A DNA stretch of 61,712 nucleotides from Variovorax gracilis (GTDB lineage: Bacteria > Pseudomonadota > Gammaproteobacteria > Burkholderiales > Burkholderiaceae_C), in the NCBI RefSeq assembly GCF_030317115.1, contig NZ_JASZYF010000034.1, positions 1 to 61,712 on the forward strand, read 5' to 3'. The translations under genes were made by a program, and so were the position numbers. Positions 30,032 to 39,047 of this stretch are shown piece after piece. A model generated the notes under the pieces. It saw only the letters and a list, made by a program, of their open reading frames with translations, was not told the origin of the DNA and made no database searches. The stretch's first letter is position 1. Each line of letters begins with the position of its first letter.

Positions 30032-31252
30032 CTAACGCCAGCTCTCGTCCACGCAAGCCTTGGGCGCCTCGCCGCGCTCCTGCGCCAGGCTGGGGTAGTC
30101 CGTGTAGCCCTTCTGGCCGCCGCCGTAGTACGTGGAGCTGTCGTCCGCATTCAAAGGCGCGTGCGCGCGCAGCCGTGCCGGAAGGTCCGGGTTGGCGATG
30201 AACTTGCGGCCGATGGCAATGAGGTCGGCCCGGCCCTCCCTCAACCATTGTTCGGCCGTCTCGGCGTCGAAGCCGCCGGCGAGCATGAGCGGGCCGCTCC
30301 AGGCCTCGCGAATGCGCTGCAGCATCTGCATGGCCGCCGCACCGGGAGGTGTCTTGCTCTCCAGCGCGGCCATGGCCGGGTTGACGACGTGCAGGTAGGC
30401 CAGCTTGCGGGCGTTCAGCTCGCGCGTGGCATAGGTGAAGGTGGTCAGGGGATCGTCGTCGCGGATGTCGTTTGCCGTTGCCATCGGCGACAGGCGCACC
30501 CCGACCGCGTCGGCGTCCCAGATTTGCGTTACCGCGTCGACGACTTCCAGCAGCAGGCGCGCGCGGTTCTCGACCGGACCGCCGTACGCGTCGGTCCGGC
30601 GGTTGGTGCCGCTGCACAGGAACTGGTCGAGCAGGTAGCCGTTGGCACCGTGGACCTCCACGCCGTCGAAACCGGCCTTGATCGCGTTGCGCGCCGCGCG
30701 CTCGTACTGGCCCACGAGGTAAGGCATTTCCTCGAGCTGCAGCGCTCGCGGCGTCACGAAGGGCGCCAGCTCGCCTTCGCCCTTGTCGTTCTCGATGAAG
30801 GCCATCCCCTCCGGCCGGATCGGCGAGGGCGCGACCGGTGGCATGCAGTCGGGTTGCAGCGAGGGATGGGAGATCCGGCCCACATGCCACATCTGCAGGA
30901 CGATGCGTCCGCCGGCTTCGTGCACCGCATCGGTGACCAGGCGCCACCCCTCTACCTGCTCGCGGCTGTGGATGCCCGGAGTCCAGGCGTACCCCTGGCC
31001 CTGCATCGAGATCTGCGTCGCCTCGGAAATGAGCAGCGCGGCCGAGGCGCGCTGCTGGTAGTAGCAGGCGTTCAGCGCCCACGGCACGTTCCCCGGTTGA
31101 CGTGCACGCGACCGGGTCAGCGGTGCCATGACGATGCGGTGCGGCAACTGGAAGCGACCGGCTCTGATGGGCTGGAACAACAGCCGCTGCTCCGCGTCCT
31201 GGGACTCGGCGGCCTGGTTTGTCGCGGCGGGCGACTCGATGGTGGCGGACAT
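30032..31252 (-). CDS. Old Yellow Enzyme family ene-reductase
   Basis: 406-residue FMN-dependent alkene reductase. The barrel starts LFQPIRAGRFQLPHRIVMAPLTR; VEVHGANGYLLDQFL supplies the H-x-x-N substrate pair; NRRTDAYGGPVENRARLLLE and the closing LIAIGRKFIANPDLP (phosphate-binding end) are typical of NemA/OYE. It reduces activated C=C bonds or nitro groups using NAD(P)H and helps cope with electrophiles. The ATG at 31252 has AAGGAG upstream, overruling a longer reading. It is divergent from the DsbA-like gene across 157 bases. Confidence 0.92.
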   Translation of the reverse strand: MSATIESPAATNQAAESQDAEQRLLFQPIRAGRFQLPHRIVMAPLTRSRARQPGNVPWALNACYYQQRASAALLISEATQISMQGQGYAWTPGIHSREQVEGWRLVTDAVHEAGGRIVLQMWHVGRISHPSLQPDCMPPVAPSPIRPEGMAFIENDKGEGELAPFVTPRALQLEEMPYLVGQYERAARNAIKAGFDGVEVHGANGYLLDQFLCSGTNRRTDAYGGPVENRARLLLEVVDAVTQIWDADAVGVRLSPMATANDIRDDDPLTTFTYATRELNARKLAYLHVVNPAMAALESKTPPGAAAMQMLQRIREAWSGPLMLAGGFDAETAEQWLREGRADLIAIGRKFIANPDLPARLRAHAPLNADDSSTYYGGGQKGYTDYPSLAQERGEAPKACVDESWR

Positions 31253-31409
31253 AAAGAACTCCTTCTTCCGGGCAGGACGCCGCAGTGTCGACCCTGGGCC
31301 GGCGGCGAAACCGGACGCCGCCTGTCCAGGCTCCAAATGTCAGCCGGCCGCCGCCATGGACAGCAGGAAACCGAAATAAATGTGTGCGGCGCGCGGCTAA
31401 CTTCGGTCC

Positions 31410-31943
31410 ATGAACAAATTCACTGCTCCCATCAACGAGCGCGACCATCTGCGCGGTGCACCGGACGCACCGGTGGTGCTGGTCGAATACGGCGACTTCG
31501 AGTGCCCGTACTGCGGTGCGGTCTACGGAGTCGTGAAGAAGCTGGAGCAGGACCTGCCGGACACGCTGGCCGTCGTGTTCCGCCAGTTCCCGCTGGTCAA
31601 CGTGCACCCGCACGCGCAGCTCGCGGCCGAGGCCGCGGAAGCGGCGGGGGCCCAGGGCCGGTTCTGGAAGATGCACGACCTGCTCTTCGAGCACCAGGAC
31701 GCACTGGCGCCCGCCGACCTGATGAAGTACGCCGCCGCCCTGCACCTGGACCTGAAGCGGTTCGCCAGCGACCTCTCCGGCCACGTGTTCCTGTCCAAGG
31801 TCCAGGACGACATGAAGGGCGGGCTGCAAAGCGGCGTCAAGGGAACGCCGACCTTCTTCATCAACGGCGTGCTCCACCGGGGCGGGTACGACCAGGCTTC
31901 CCTGCTCGCCTCGATCATGCTGGTCGGGGCGGGAGCCTCCTGA
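31410..31943 (+). CDS. DsbA-like thioredoxin-fold protein (CPYC)
   Basis: 177-residue DsbA-family oxidoreductase with the active site FECPYCGAVYG (about 31-41), a helical insertion domain (about 70-135) and the cis-proline loop GVKGTPTFFING. There is no signal peptide, so unlike DsbA it probably acts in the cytoplasm, as do the FrnE/2-hydroxychromene-isomerase-like members with this length. The ATG lacks a clear ribosome site. A broken hsp20 gene starts 11 bases after its stop, so the two were once co-transcribed. Confidence 0.88.
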   Translation: MNKFTAPINERDHLRGAPDAPVVLVEYGDFECPYCGAVYGVVKKLEQDLPDTLAVVFRQFPLVNVHPHAQLAAEAAEAAGAQGRFWKMHDLLFEHQDALAPADLMKYAAALHLDLKRFASDLSGHVFLSKVQDDMKGGLQSGVKGTPTFFINGVLHRGGYDQASLLASIMLVGAGAS

Positions 31944-31954
31944 GGTTCGCCCCC

Positions 31955-32369
31955 ATGGCGCGCCAATGGGATGCCAGGGGCTGGACGTCGGCGCAGGCCT
32001 GCGACCTGATGGACCAACCGAGCGGGTGCACCGCCAGTTCTTCCGTCCCGCGGCGGTGCAGCAGGCCCAGGTGGTCTGGGAGCCGCCGGTTCACCTGTTC
32101 GAAAACGAGCACGGGCTCATCTTTGTTCGGTCGCCATGTCGGGCGTGAGCGCCGAACGCATCCAGGTGATTGGCGAGCCTGGCGCCATCGTCGTGCGCGG
32201 AACGCGCCCGGGGCCGCTGGTGCCGAGCCTGTCGATGCGGCGGCTGGAGATCCCGTACGGCATCTTCGAGCGGCGCATTCTCCTGCCCTCCTCCGGCATG
32301 GAGCTCGAGCCGCCCGAAGTGGAGAAAGCCTTCCTGATCGTGCGCCTGCGCAAGGTGGGAGGAACATGA
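31955..32369 (+). pseudogene. Second Hsp20-like gene with two frameshifts
   Basis: Three successive frames reconstruct one small heat-shock protein. It begins MARQWDARGWTSAQACDLMD; after a shift near 32018 it reads ERVHRQFFRP, then VVWEPPVHLFENEHGLIFV; after another near 32133 it reads MSGVSAERIQVIGEPGAIVV, RLEIPYGIFERRILLP and FLIVRLRK. The alpha-crystallin core is complete apart from the shifts. Only about 19% identity by eye to the Hsp20 at 5197, so it is a different lineage. If the shifts are real the gene is dead; if they are assembly errors the island has two small heat-shock proteins, as tLST islands do. Confidence 0.8.
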
Positions 32370-32470
32370 GCGAAGCGCCGCGCCCTGCATGCCCTCCACC
32401 TTGCCTCGGCAAGACGGGGCCTGCACTGGCGCCCTACGCCCAGGGCCGGGCTCCAGGCCTAGGATGACCT

Positions 32471-33601
32471 ATGAAGGACCTGCGATATTTCGACCCTCAC
32501 CGGCGCGCGACGTGGCTGGAGCTGTTCTTCGACCTGATCTTCGTCGTTGCCATTGGCGACGCCGGCGAGATTCTGAGCGAAGCGCATGAGGGCCACATCG
32601 GGGCGCATCAGATCCTGCGCTTCGTGCTGGTGTTCCTGCCGCTGTGGTGGATCTGGGCGGGCCACACGATCTACGCCAATCGCTTTGACACCGACAGCCG
32701 CCAGCACAGGCTGTCCACCCTGCTGATCATGTTCCTGCTGATCGTGATCTCGGCGCAGATCTCGGCCGGCCTCCAGGAACACTACGCGCTGGCCGTAGCC
32801 TGTTACTGCGGGGCGAGGCTGATCATCGCCGTGATGTACTTCGTCTCCAGGCGCAAGCACCACGACCGTGGTGGCTTCGCGTCGACGGTGGGCACCGTGT
32901 TCGCCGTCGGCGCCGCGATCAGCCTTTCCTCGGTCATGCTGAAGCCACCGTGGCGCTACCTGGTCTTCTATGCCGGGATCGTGTTCGACATGGCGGCCCT
33001 GGTGCTGCTGAGCCGGAGGTTGCATGTCGTGCCGGCGCACGGGGCACACCTGGTCGAACGAGTGGGTTGCCTGACCATCATCCTGCTGGGCGAATCGGTG
33101 ATCAGCATCTCCGCGGCGCTGGCGGACATCACCTGGATCCGATCCAACGTCATCGCCGCAGTCAGCGGATTCGTCATGGTGTCGGCCATCTGGTGGATCT
33201 ACTACGACAGCTTCCACTTGCTTGAACACCGCAAGTTGGCGACCGGGCACTCGATCCTCTATTCGCACTTCTTCCTGTTCATCGGCCTGGCGATCCTGGC
33301 CTCGCTGATCCGGCATGCGATCCTGGACGATCTCGACCCAGGTGACTTCCGTCAGCTGGCCGCGGTCGGTACGGTGCTGTTCTTCCTGGGCAAGCAATAC
33401 GGCTACTACATGGAGGTGCCCGAACTGCGGCCTTACCTGCTGTCCAACACCGCGGCCGTGTTCGCCCTGACGGCACTCGTGCTGATGTTGCCGCTCGGGC
33501 TCGGCGCCATGCTGGTGGGCCTCACGGCGACCATGATCTGCTACGTGCTGCTCAACCTGCGCTACCGCCATCTAGTGCACGCCAGGCAGGCGGCGGCCTG
33601 A
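32471..33601 (+). CDS. ltrA: LtrA-family membrane protein
   Basis: 376-residue integral membrane protein with about ten hydrophobic spans. The N-terminal ATWLELFFDLIFVVAIGDAG is the signature of the low-temperature-requirement A (LtrA) family. The repeated ERVGCLTIILLGESVISI and the aromatic SAIWWIYYDSF segments also fit. Function is not known; a Listeria member is needed for growth in the cold. It lies about 100 bases after the broken hsp20 and may share its transcript. The 208 bases after its stop hold no gene. Confidence 0.9.
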   Translation: MKDLRYFDPHRRATWLELFFDLIFVVAIGDAGEILSEAHEGHIGAHQILRFVLVFLPLWWIWAGHTIYANRFDTDSRQHRLSTLLIMFLLIVISAQISAGLQEHYALAVACYCGARLIIAVMYFVSRRKHHDRGGFASTVGTVFAVGAAISLSSVMLKPPWRYLVFYAGIVFDMAALVLLSRRLHVVPAHGAHLVERVGCLTIILLGESVISISAALADITWIRSNVIAAVSGFVMVSAIWWIYYDSFHLLEHRKLATGHSILYSHFFLFIGLAILASLIRHAILDDLDPGDFRQLAAVGTVLFFLGKQYGYYMEVPELRPYLLSNTAAVFALTALVLMLPLGLGAMLVGLTATMICYVLLNLRYRHLVHARQAAA

Positions 33602-33809
33602 GCCACCGCTGCCCGCGCAGCTCGAGGGAGGAGAAGCAGACTTGGCTGGCCGTATTTGTGCTGATTTTGTACTGGTTGCACAGCATCGCTGCAGCGGGCC
33701 CTCAAGCGTCCCGGTGTCCGGCCGAAGCGTCGCCGCAGGATCTCGACAGCGTCTGGGGGTTAGTGCATTTCGCCCCTGCATTGCTCCCGATCCCGGCCGA
33801 CGATCTCAT

Positions 33810-33912
33810 CTAATGGGCCCCGCTCGACGCCTCTCGCGCGTTCAACCGGAATACCTTCGGCGTGAACCCGGTGTAGCGATGAAAGTCGCCGGTGAAGTGG
33901 CCTTGGGTGTAC
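33810..33912 (-). pseudogene. AraC-family regulator tail
   Basis: The minus strand encodes TQGHFTGDFHRYTGFTPKVF and LNAREASSGAH before a stop, matching the end of the AraC regulator at 14080-15018. Homology ends abruptly at about 33912, where the receiver fragment on the other strand begins. It is the last 35 codons only. Confidence 0.8.
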
Positions 33913-33959
33913 GGCATGCTCCGAAGTGGCTATTCGTTGCACATCGAAACGCCCTTCGG

Positions 33960-34134
33960 CGTGCGTGCTTGCCAAAGTCGGTCTCCGCACCAGCGCGTGG
34001 TCGTTCTGACCAACTATCCCACGCCCCAGATGCGCCGTCGGTGTCTTGATTTGGACGCGGATACGGTCTTCGACAAATCTGGCGAGTTGGAGGCGTTCTT
34101 CGACTACTGCAATGCGACGCCACGAGCCGGATGA
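33960..34134 (+). pseudogene. Response regulator receiver tail
   Basis: 58 codons from ACQSRSPHQRVVVLTNYPTP through DTVFDKSGELEAFFDYC match the last half of the receiver protein at 24445-24819 at high identity. The first half with the phosphorylated aspartate is missing. It abuts the AraC tail head to head. Confidence 0.8.
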
Positions 34135-34637
34135 CTTGCCGGCACGCGGGCGCTGGGCGCCGGGTCGGGCGCTCCGGACCTGCAGAGGTTGTCGTATCGA
34201 CGCAAAGGTCGGCTTCGGGGCAAATTGGACCAAGTCTGCGAATGGCGGGTTGCTCCGGTCGACAAGCCCACGCAGATGTCTGCAACGGGCACGAACCGGT
34301 AGATCCGCCCTGCCCTCCTCATAGACTGCTCTCGCTGCAGAACGGCATTTCCCCTTCGGCCTTTGGACGGCAATTCCGGGCCGCCCACTGCTGACTTACG
34401 AGACGTCGCGATGAATGTCAGAAATGTGCACGGCAGCAGACGACAGACTTTGCAAGCAGTCTTGAGACTTGGGCTCCGTTCGGAACGTCGGCGGGCGCTC
34501 CCCGATAGCCGTGGAATACGACCCTCATATCGGCGAGATCGAAATCTCTCGCCTGCTGGAACTTGGAAACGACGAATGGCGCGCGGTTCGCGAGGAACGA
34601 TTCAAGAGGCTGAGTCCCGCGATGCCATCGTGCTGTC
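34135..34637. other. Intergenic debris with a dispersed repeat
   Basis: About 500 bases with no gene I can support. It holds a copy of a dispersed repeat (34246-34334) and short frames without homology. Confidence 0.4.
34246..34334. repeat. Dispersed repeat, copy 1
   Basis: About 88 bases share clear similarity with 61326-61416: TTGCTCCGG, TCGACAAGC, GGGCACGA and CCGCCCTGCCCTC occur in the same order and spacing. In the minus frame both encode similar short peptides (VPVADICVGLST and VPIADMSMSLST), which may be a gene trace. Confidence 0.55.
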
Positions 34638-35357
34638 CTAGATGGCTATCTTGTCCGGAAGAAGTCTGTCGTACTCCTTCTTGACCACCGCATAGCACTC
34701 GCAGGAGCGCCGCTCCAGACCTTGACGGTCCAGGACCGAGATGTGCCCACGCGCATAGCTGATCAGCCCGGCCCTCTGCAGCTTGAGTGCGCCTTCGGTG
34801 ACGCCTTCGCGGCGCACACCGAGCATGTTGGCGATCAGTTCCTGCGTCATCACAAGTTCATTGCTGCCCTGCAGCCGGTCCAGGCTCAGCAGCAGCCAGC
34901 GACACAGTTGCTGATCCAGCGAGTGGTGCCGGTTGCAGACCGCCGTTTGCGCCATTTGGGTGATTAGCGCCTGGGTGTAGCGCAAGAGAAGGTGAAGAAC
35001 CGGGGCCCGTTTGAACTCATCCTTGATCGCCTGTGCCTTGAGCCGGAAGCCATGGCCTGCGCTCTGCACAACGGCACGACTGGGCGTCGACTCTCCGCCC
35101 ATGAACAGCGAGATTCCGACGATGCCTTCATTGCCGACCACGGCGATCTCCGCGGAGGCTCCGTTCTCCATGACGTACAGCAAGGAGACAATGGCAGATG
35201 TCGGAAAGTAGACGTGGCTCAGCGTGGTACCCGATTCGTACAGCACCTGGCCCAGCGGCATCTCGACCGCTTGGAGCTGAGGTAGCCAGCGCTGCCATTC
35301 GGCGTCGGGCAGTGCGCCCAACAGGTGATTCTTTCTCGGTTCAGGTCGAAGGGCCAT
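34638..35357 (-). CDS. Crp/Fnr-family regulator with altered sensor
   Basis: 239-residue regulator. The N-terminal beta-roll (about 20-130: LGQVLYESGTTLSHVYFPTSAIVSLLYVMENG, VVGNEGIVGISLFMGGESTP) is of the type seen in Crp-like proteins that do not bind cAMP. A C-terminal winged helix (about 165-225) has MTQELIANMLGVRREGVTEGALKLQRAGLI. No FNR cysteine cluster is present. GGAGG eight bases before the ATG at 35357 fixes the start. It stands alone between debris zones. Its target genes cannot be read from the context. Confidence 0.88.
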   Translation of the reverse strand: MALRPEPRKNHLLGALPDAEWQRWLPQLQAVEMPLGQVLYESGTTLSHVYFPTSAIVSLLYVMENGASAEIAVVGNEGIVGISLFMGGESTPSRAVVQSAGHGFRLKAQAIKDEFKRAPVLHLLLRYTQALITQMAQTAVCNRHHSLDQQLCRWLLLSLDRLQGSNELVMTQELIANMLGVRREGVTEGALKLQRAGLISYARGHISVLDRQGLERRSCECYAVVKKEYDRLLPDKIAI

Positions 35358-35639
35358 CGCTTCCTCCGAAATATGAGCTACGGGGATGACCTTGGGCTTG
35401 CTCGCGCGCCCCCCTCTTTCCAGTATATGCACTTGAACCGAAATCCGTGTCCGCTACCGCACAAGCCTTATGGGCAGGCGGATCCTGACCGCTCGTCCGC
35501 CCAGGCCGGCCCACGCTGGCACAACCACGCGCGCCGACTCAGACGTACCCAAGGACTAAAAGCGCTCACAGGTGGCCAAAGCAATTTTCGATCTTGCGTC
35601 TCCTAGACCGCAGCCTTCCCGCTGTGCTGCCTGGATCGG

Positions 35640-35865
35640 CCCGCGCTCCGCGTCGTGATGATGGGTCGATGCCGACACTAGGAAAGTAAGCGCGATGGCT
35701 CCTAACGCACCCGCCGCCGCGATGGCAATGAAATTCTGCTTCAAGGGGAGGCTTCAACGAGACCAGCACGGCGATCAGCAGCGGTGTAAGGATCGCGTTC
35801 GTGCGGCTAATCCCCGCCGTCAGCCTATACCGGTCGATCGAATGGCCATGGGGTAGAACTGCCCG
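35640..35865 (-). pseudogene. MFS transporter C-terminal remnant
   Basis: Two minus-strand frames match the end of the transporter at 55946-57310: FYPMAIRSTGIG, then ILTPLLIAVLVSLKPPLE, then QNFIAIAAAGALGAIALTF and SASTHHHDAE. At least two frameshifts separate them. It is a degraded second copy of the last two spans. The neighbouring 35358-35639 is otherwise empty. Confidence 0.75.
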
Positions 35866-35990
35866 CTCGAACATGCGGTCAACGGTCAACGCCGCGAGCA
35901 TGAAAGTAGACTCGCTCTTCAACGACCTCCTTCGCGGCCCCGTCCATATGACGGCCGAGGCCAGCCAATGGCTGCGCACGAAGCACGTGC

Positions 35991-36527
35991 CTATTGCCGA
36001 GCGTGTTTCTGCATGTACGCGACGATTCTGTCCATTTCCTGTTCAGTCGGCGTGTTGACGCTCTGCCAGCGGCTGTCCATTTGCATGTGCATGCGCTGGG
36101 CCACGCTAGACCATTCCATGGCGGTATGCAGTGTGGGCGTGGGCGCCGCATGGCACTGCGCGCAATAGGTTGAGACCAGCTTCGCGCCTGCGGACTTGGC
36201 GTCCGGCAAGGGCCTCGAGACCGCATCGCGCTCGGCGGTGAACTGGCCCAGCGGCTTTTGCAGCGTCTCACTTTCCTTCTGGAGTTCTCGCGCTTGTGCA
36301 TCTGATCGAGCGGGCGCTGCACTTTGATCTTGAGCCTGGGCTTGAGCGAAGGCGCCGATTGTTACCGCCAGCGATGCGGCAATCGCCGCTGCTCGCTCAA
36401 GAAATATGCAGGCTATGGCGTTCACATATGTGCCCCACCACGACGAAAGCACGCGGCGGAGCGTTGAGGTTGACGGAGGTGTCTTGTGAGGACGGCACGT
36501 GCCTGGCTCTGGATGCGTCTTCATCAT
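35991..36527 (-). CDS. Small c-type cytochrome
   Basis: 178-residue exported protein with a single haem-binding motif CAQCH (about 119-123) in GAKLVSTYCAQCHAAPTP, a distal methionine candidate in QRMHMQM and a closing NTPTEQEMDRIVAYMQKHA helix typical of monohaem cytochromes. A hydrophobic stretch (RAAAIAASLAVTIGAFAQAQA) forms the signal peptide with a cleavage site after AQA. The true start may be the GTG at about 36425, right before that signal, because the first 34 residues look non-native. It probably shuttles electrons in the periplasm. No oxidase gene is nearby. Confidence 0.75.
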   Translation of the reverse strand: MMKTHPEPGTCRPHKTPPSTSTLRRVLSSWWGTYVNAIACIFLERAAAIAASLAVTIGAFAQAQAQDQSAAPARSDAQARELQKESETLQKPLGQFTAERDAVSRPLPDAKSAGAKLVSTYCAQCHAAPTPTLHTAMEWSSVAQRMHMQMDSRWQSVNTPTEQEMDRIVAYMQKHARQ

Positions 36528-36687
36528 TGAACTCCCGCGTCAAGCGCTTCATCATGGATGCCCACGTCAACGAGCCGCACAACGTCCGGGTTAGTGCCCC
36601 GTGACGACATCGACCCCGCTTTGATTCCGTCACGCCACGGCAATGCGCATGCACCCGGCTGGGTGCTTGCAGATTTGATGAGCTCGT

Positions 36688-36966
36688 CTATGTCGCGTAC
36701 TGCGCGCTCATCGCTTCCGAGGCTCTTCGAAGCTGAATACAGCGCTCCCGAGCAGCTTTGAGGACCGATTCCACCGACCATGGGGGCGGAGAAGTCGCCG
36801 CATCATCCATTGTCTTGCACAGCGGCTCCTCCAGTACCGGTATCAGACCGCCCACGAGCCTTGCTTCGACCGCCTGCACCACGGCGGCGTGCAAGGCGGT
36901 CGGCAGCGTGCGTCCATTCAGAAAATCGCGGACCAGGGATTCAGCGGCAAAGAGGGAGAGAGACAT
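36688..36966 (-). CDS. Possible small helical protein
   Basis: 92-codon frame from an ATG at 36966 giving a helical soluble peptide (LFAAESLVRDFLNGRTLPTA, VQAVEARLVGGLIPVLEEPL, then VLKAARERCIQLRRAS). There is no known family and no ribosome site. It lies in a debris zone, so it may be a gene fragment. Confidence 0.35.
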   Translation of the reverse strand: MSLSLFAAESLVRDFLNGRTLPTALHAAVVQAVEARLVGGLIPVLEEPLCKTMDDAATSPPPWSVESVLKAARERCIQLRRASEAMSAQYAT

Positions 36967-37110
36967 GGCATTGCTCGGAGTGCATGGACTCAGCGTATAG
37001 CGAAAAAATGCCAAAGTCTGTGCGATGTCGCACTCACGGGCGTCCCGATGCAACGCCTTGACCGGGTACTCCAGGAGATGCTGCGGCGGCAGCCAGGAAC
37101 AGGACACGGC

Positions 37111-37698
37111 ATGACGCGAAACCATCTCTGCGAATTCGGCCTGGACAAGGACGAGGCCAATTTCGTGGCCCTATCGCCGCTAAGCTTCATCGAACGCACG
37201 CCGAGTGCCTACCCCGTTCGCACGGCCATCCTCTACGGTTGGCGTCGTCAGAATTGGGGTGAGACCTATGAGCGATGTGGCCGCTGACGGACGCACTCAT
37301 GAGACAGCGCGTCGGTGCCGGCGACACTCTGCTGCCCAAGGCCTGCAATGTTCGAAGCGCACTTTGGCCAGCCGACGACGGGCGCCGTGCTGAACACCCT
37401 CAACATCCGAATCGATGCCGAGGCGGGAACGCGCTGTAGCGCCATCCCGCAGCGCTAAATGCGGCGGTCGTGGCCAAGCCTGACGCGAAATGGGGCGAAG
37501 TCGCCGCCGCGTTCGTCGAACTGCGCGAGGGCGTCAACGTTACGGAGGCCGAGGTGGTCGAGCACTGCCGCGCGGAGATGACACGTTTCAAGGCCCAGCA
37601 GGTGATCTTCGGCCGTTTGCCCAAGACCTCTACCCGGCGAGATCTCCAGAAAATTCGTTCTGCGTGAGCAGCTGCATTCGGCCTCGGCAATCGTCTGA
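37111..37698 (+). pseudogene. Acyl-CoA ligase remnant
   Basis: Three separated pieces of the acyl-CoA ligase at 51350-52993 survive. The start is EFGLDKDEANFVALSPLSFIERT, then MFEAHFGQPTTGAVLNTLNI, then the C-terminal VVAKPDAKWGEVAAAFVEL through LHSASAIV and stop. The AMP-binding core between the second and third parts (about 380 residues) is deleted and the pieces are in different frames. It is convergent with the intact thiolase gene. Confidence 0.85.
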
Positions 37699-37721
37699 GG
37701 CGACGCACGTCGAGCACGACC

Positions 37722-38906
37722 CTAGAGGCGTTCGAATATCGCGGCGATGCCTTGGCCACCCCCAATGCACATCGTCACGAGCGCATAGCGTCCGCCCGTA
37801 CGGTGCAGCTCGTAGATGGCCTTGGTCGCGAGGAACGCACCGGAGCAGCCGATGGGATGGCCCAGGGCAATTGCGCCGCCGTTCGGATTTACCTTGTTCA
37901 TGTTGAACTCCAGCCCGCGCGCCACCGCGATGGCTTGGGCAGCAAAGGCCTCATTGCTTTCGATCACGTCCATCTGGTCGAGGGACATGCCGCACTTCTT
38001 CAAGGCCAACCGCGTCGCAGGGATCGGTCCCTCGCCCATGATTTCGTTCGAAACACCGGCCACCGCATACGACACCAGCCGGGCCATCGGCTTGTGGCCG
38101 GCCGCTGCCGCCACACTCGAATCGGCGAGGACGAAGAACGCGGCGCCATCGTTGATCCCCGACGCGTTCCCTGCCGTCACCGAGCCGTCCTTTTTGAACG
38201 CCGGCTTCATCTTCGCCAGGGTGTCCATCGAAGTTGTCGCCTTGACATGCTCGTCCGTGTCGAAGGTGACTTCACCCTTGCGGGTTTGCTTGACGATGGG
38301 CACGATCTGCGACTTGAAGCGCCCTTCAGCGATGGCGACAGCGGCGCGTCGATGCGATTCGACGGCAAGTGCGTCCTGCTCCTCGCGGGTGATGCCCCAT
38401 TTGGCCACCAGGTTTTCAGCCGTGATGCCCATGTGGCCCACGCCGAACGGGTCGGTCAACGTGGCGACCATCATGTCGATCATCGAGGTATCGCCCATTC
38501 GCGCTCCCGAACGCATCGAGGCAGACATGTAGCCGCCCCGGCTCATCACTTCGACGCCGCCGCCTACGCCGTAGTCGCAGTCGCCGAGCAGGATGTTCTG
38601 CGCGGTGGTCACGATGCCCTGGAGGCCTGACGAGCACAAGCGATTGACGGACATCGCGACCGAATCCAGCGGCAGGCCGGCCTGGATGGCCGCGACCCTC
38701 GCAACGTAGGCAAAACGGTTATCAGTGGGAATCGTGTTGCCCACGGTCACGTAGTTGATGGCCTTCGGGTCGACGCCTGAACGCCGGACGGCCTCCTTCA
38801 TCACGGTTCCCGCCAGTTCCGCGGGCTCCGTGTCGGCCAAGCCACCGCCGAAGGTGCCGATCGCCGAGCGGGCCGCGCCCAGAATCACAACGTCACGTTG
38901 GGTCAT
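37722..38906 (-). CDS. Acetyl-CoA acetyltransferase (thiolase)
   Basis: 394-residue thiolase, full length. The acyl-accepting cysteine is C91 in NRLCSSGLQG, with H350 in GHPIGCSGA and C380 in CIGGGQG. It condenses two acetyl-CoA, or cleaves beta-ketoacyl-CoA, and so can feed polyhydroxybutyrate or finish beta-oxidation. The neighbours on the other side (acyl-CoA ligase, dehydrogenase, MaoC, phasin) favour the lipid/PHA side. ATG 38906. Two copies of the GTGC-N6-GCAC element lie 63-104 bases upstream in the gap shared with the divergent DUF1275 gene. Confidence 0.93.
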   Translation of the reverse strand: MTQRDVVILGAARSAIGTFGGGLADTEPAELAGTVMKEAVRRSGVDPKAINYVTVGNTIPTDNRFAYVARVAAIQAGLPLDSVAMSVNRLCSSGLQGIVTTAQNILLGDCDYGVGGGVEVMSRGGYMSASMRSGARMGDTSMIDMMVATLTDPFGVGHMGITAENLVAKWGITREEQDALAVESHRRAAVAIAEGRFKSQIVPIVKQTRKGEVTFDTDEHVKATTSMDTLAKMKPAFKKDGSVTAGNASGINDGAAFFVLADSSVAAAAGHKPMARLVSYAVAGVSNEIMGEGPIPATRLALKKCGMSLDQMDVIESNEAFAAQAIAVARGLEFNMNKVNPNGGAIALGHPIGCSGAFLATKAIYELHRTGGRYALVTMCIGGGQGIAAIFERL

Positions 38907-38968
38907 TTCGTCTCTCTCTCGTTGATAGATGTGGCATCACCTTGTAGACCCGTGCGCGGGACTTGTCG

Positions 38969-38986
38969 GTGCGCCAGTGCACCGAC
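38969..38986 (+). promoter_or_regulatory. GTGC-N6-GCAC element, site 1
   Basis: GTGCGCCAGTGCACCGAC, within a longer perfect dyad of 8-base arms (GTCGGTGC, six bases, GCACCGAC; 38965-38986). It lies in the thiolase/DUF1275 divergent gap, 28 bases before site 2. Confidence 0.6.
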
Positions 38987-38996
38987 AGGATGGATG

Positions 38997-39014
38997 GTGC
39001 GGTGCCGCACAGAC
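38997..39014 (+). promoter_or_regulatory. GTGC-N6-GCAC element, site 2
   Basis: GTGCGGTGCCGCACAGAC, in the same gap as site 1, 34 bases before the DUF1275 start. It shares the trailing AGAC with sites at 44751, 46752, 46782 and 51263. Confidence 0.6.
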
Positions 39015-39047
39015 CATTACGCTCCGCTGAACTACAACGGATTCGAT

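Noticed and set aside
29807..32467. 886-codon frame on the plus strand
   Set aside because: It is mostly antisense to the Old Yellow Enzyme gene. Only its last part coincides with the start of the broken hsp20, which has its own ATG at 31955.
32459..33571. 370-codon minus-strand frame opposite ltrA
   Set aside because: Composition (H, R, Q, D-rich without motifs) is typical of antisense frames in GC-rich genes; ltrA on the plus strand has a clear family signature.
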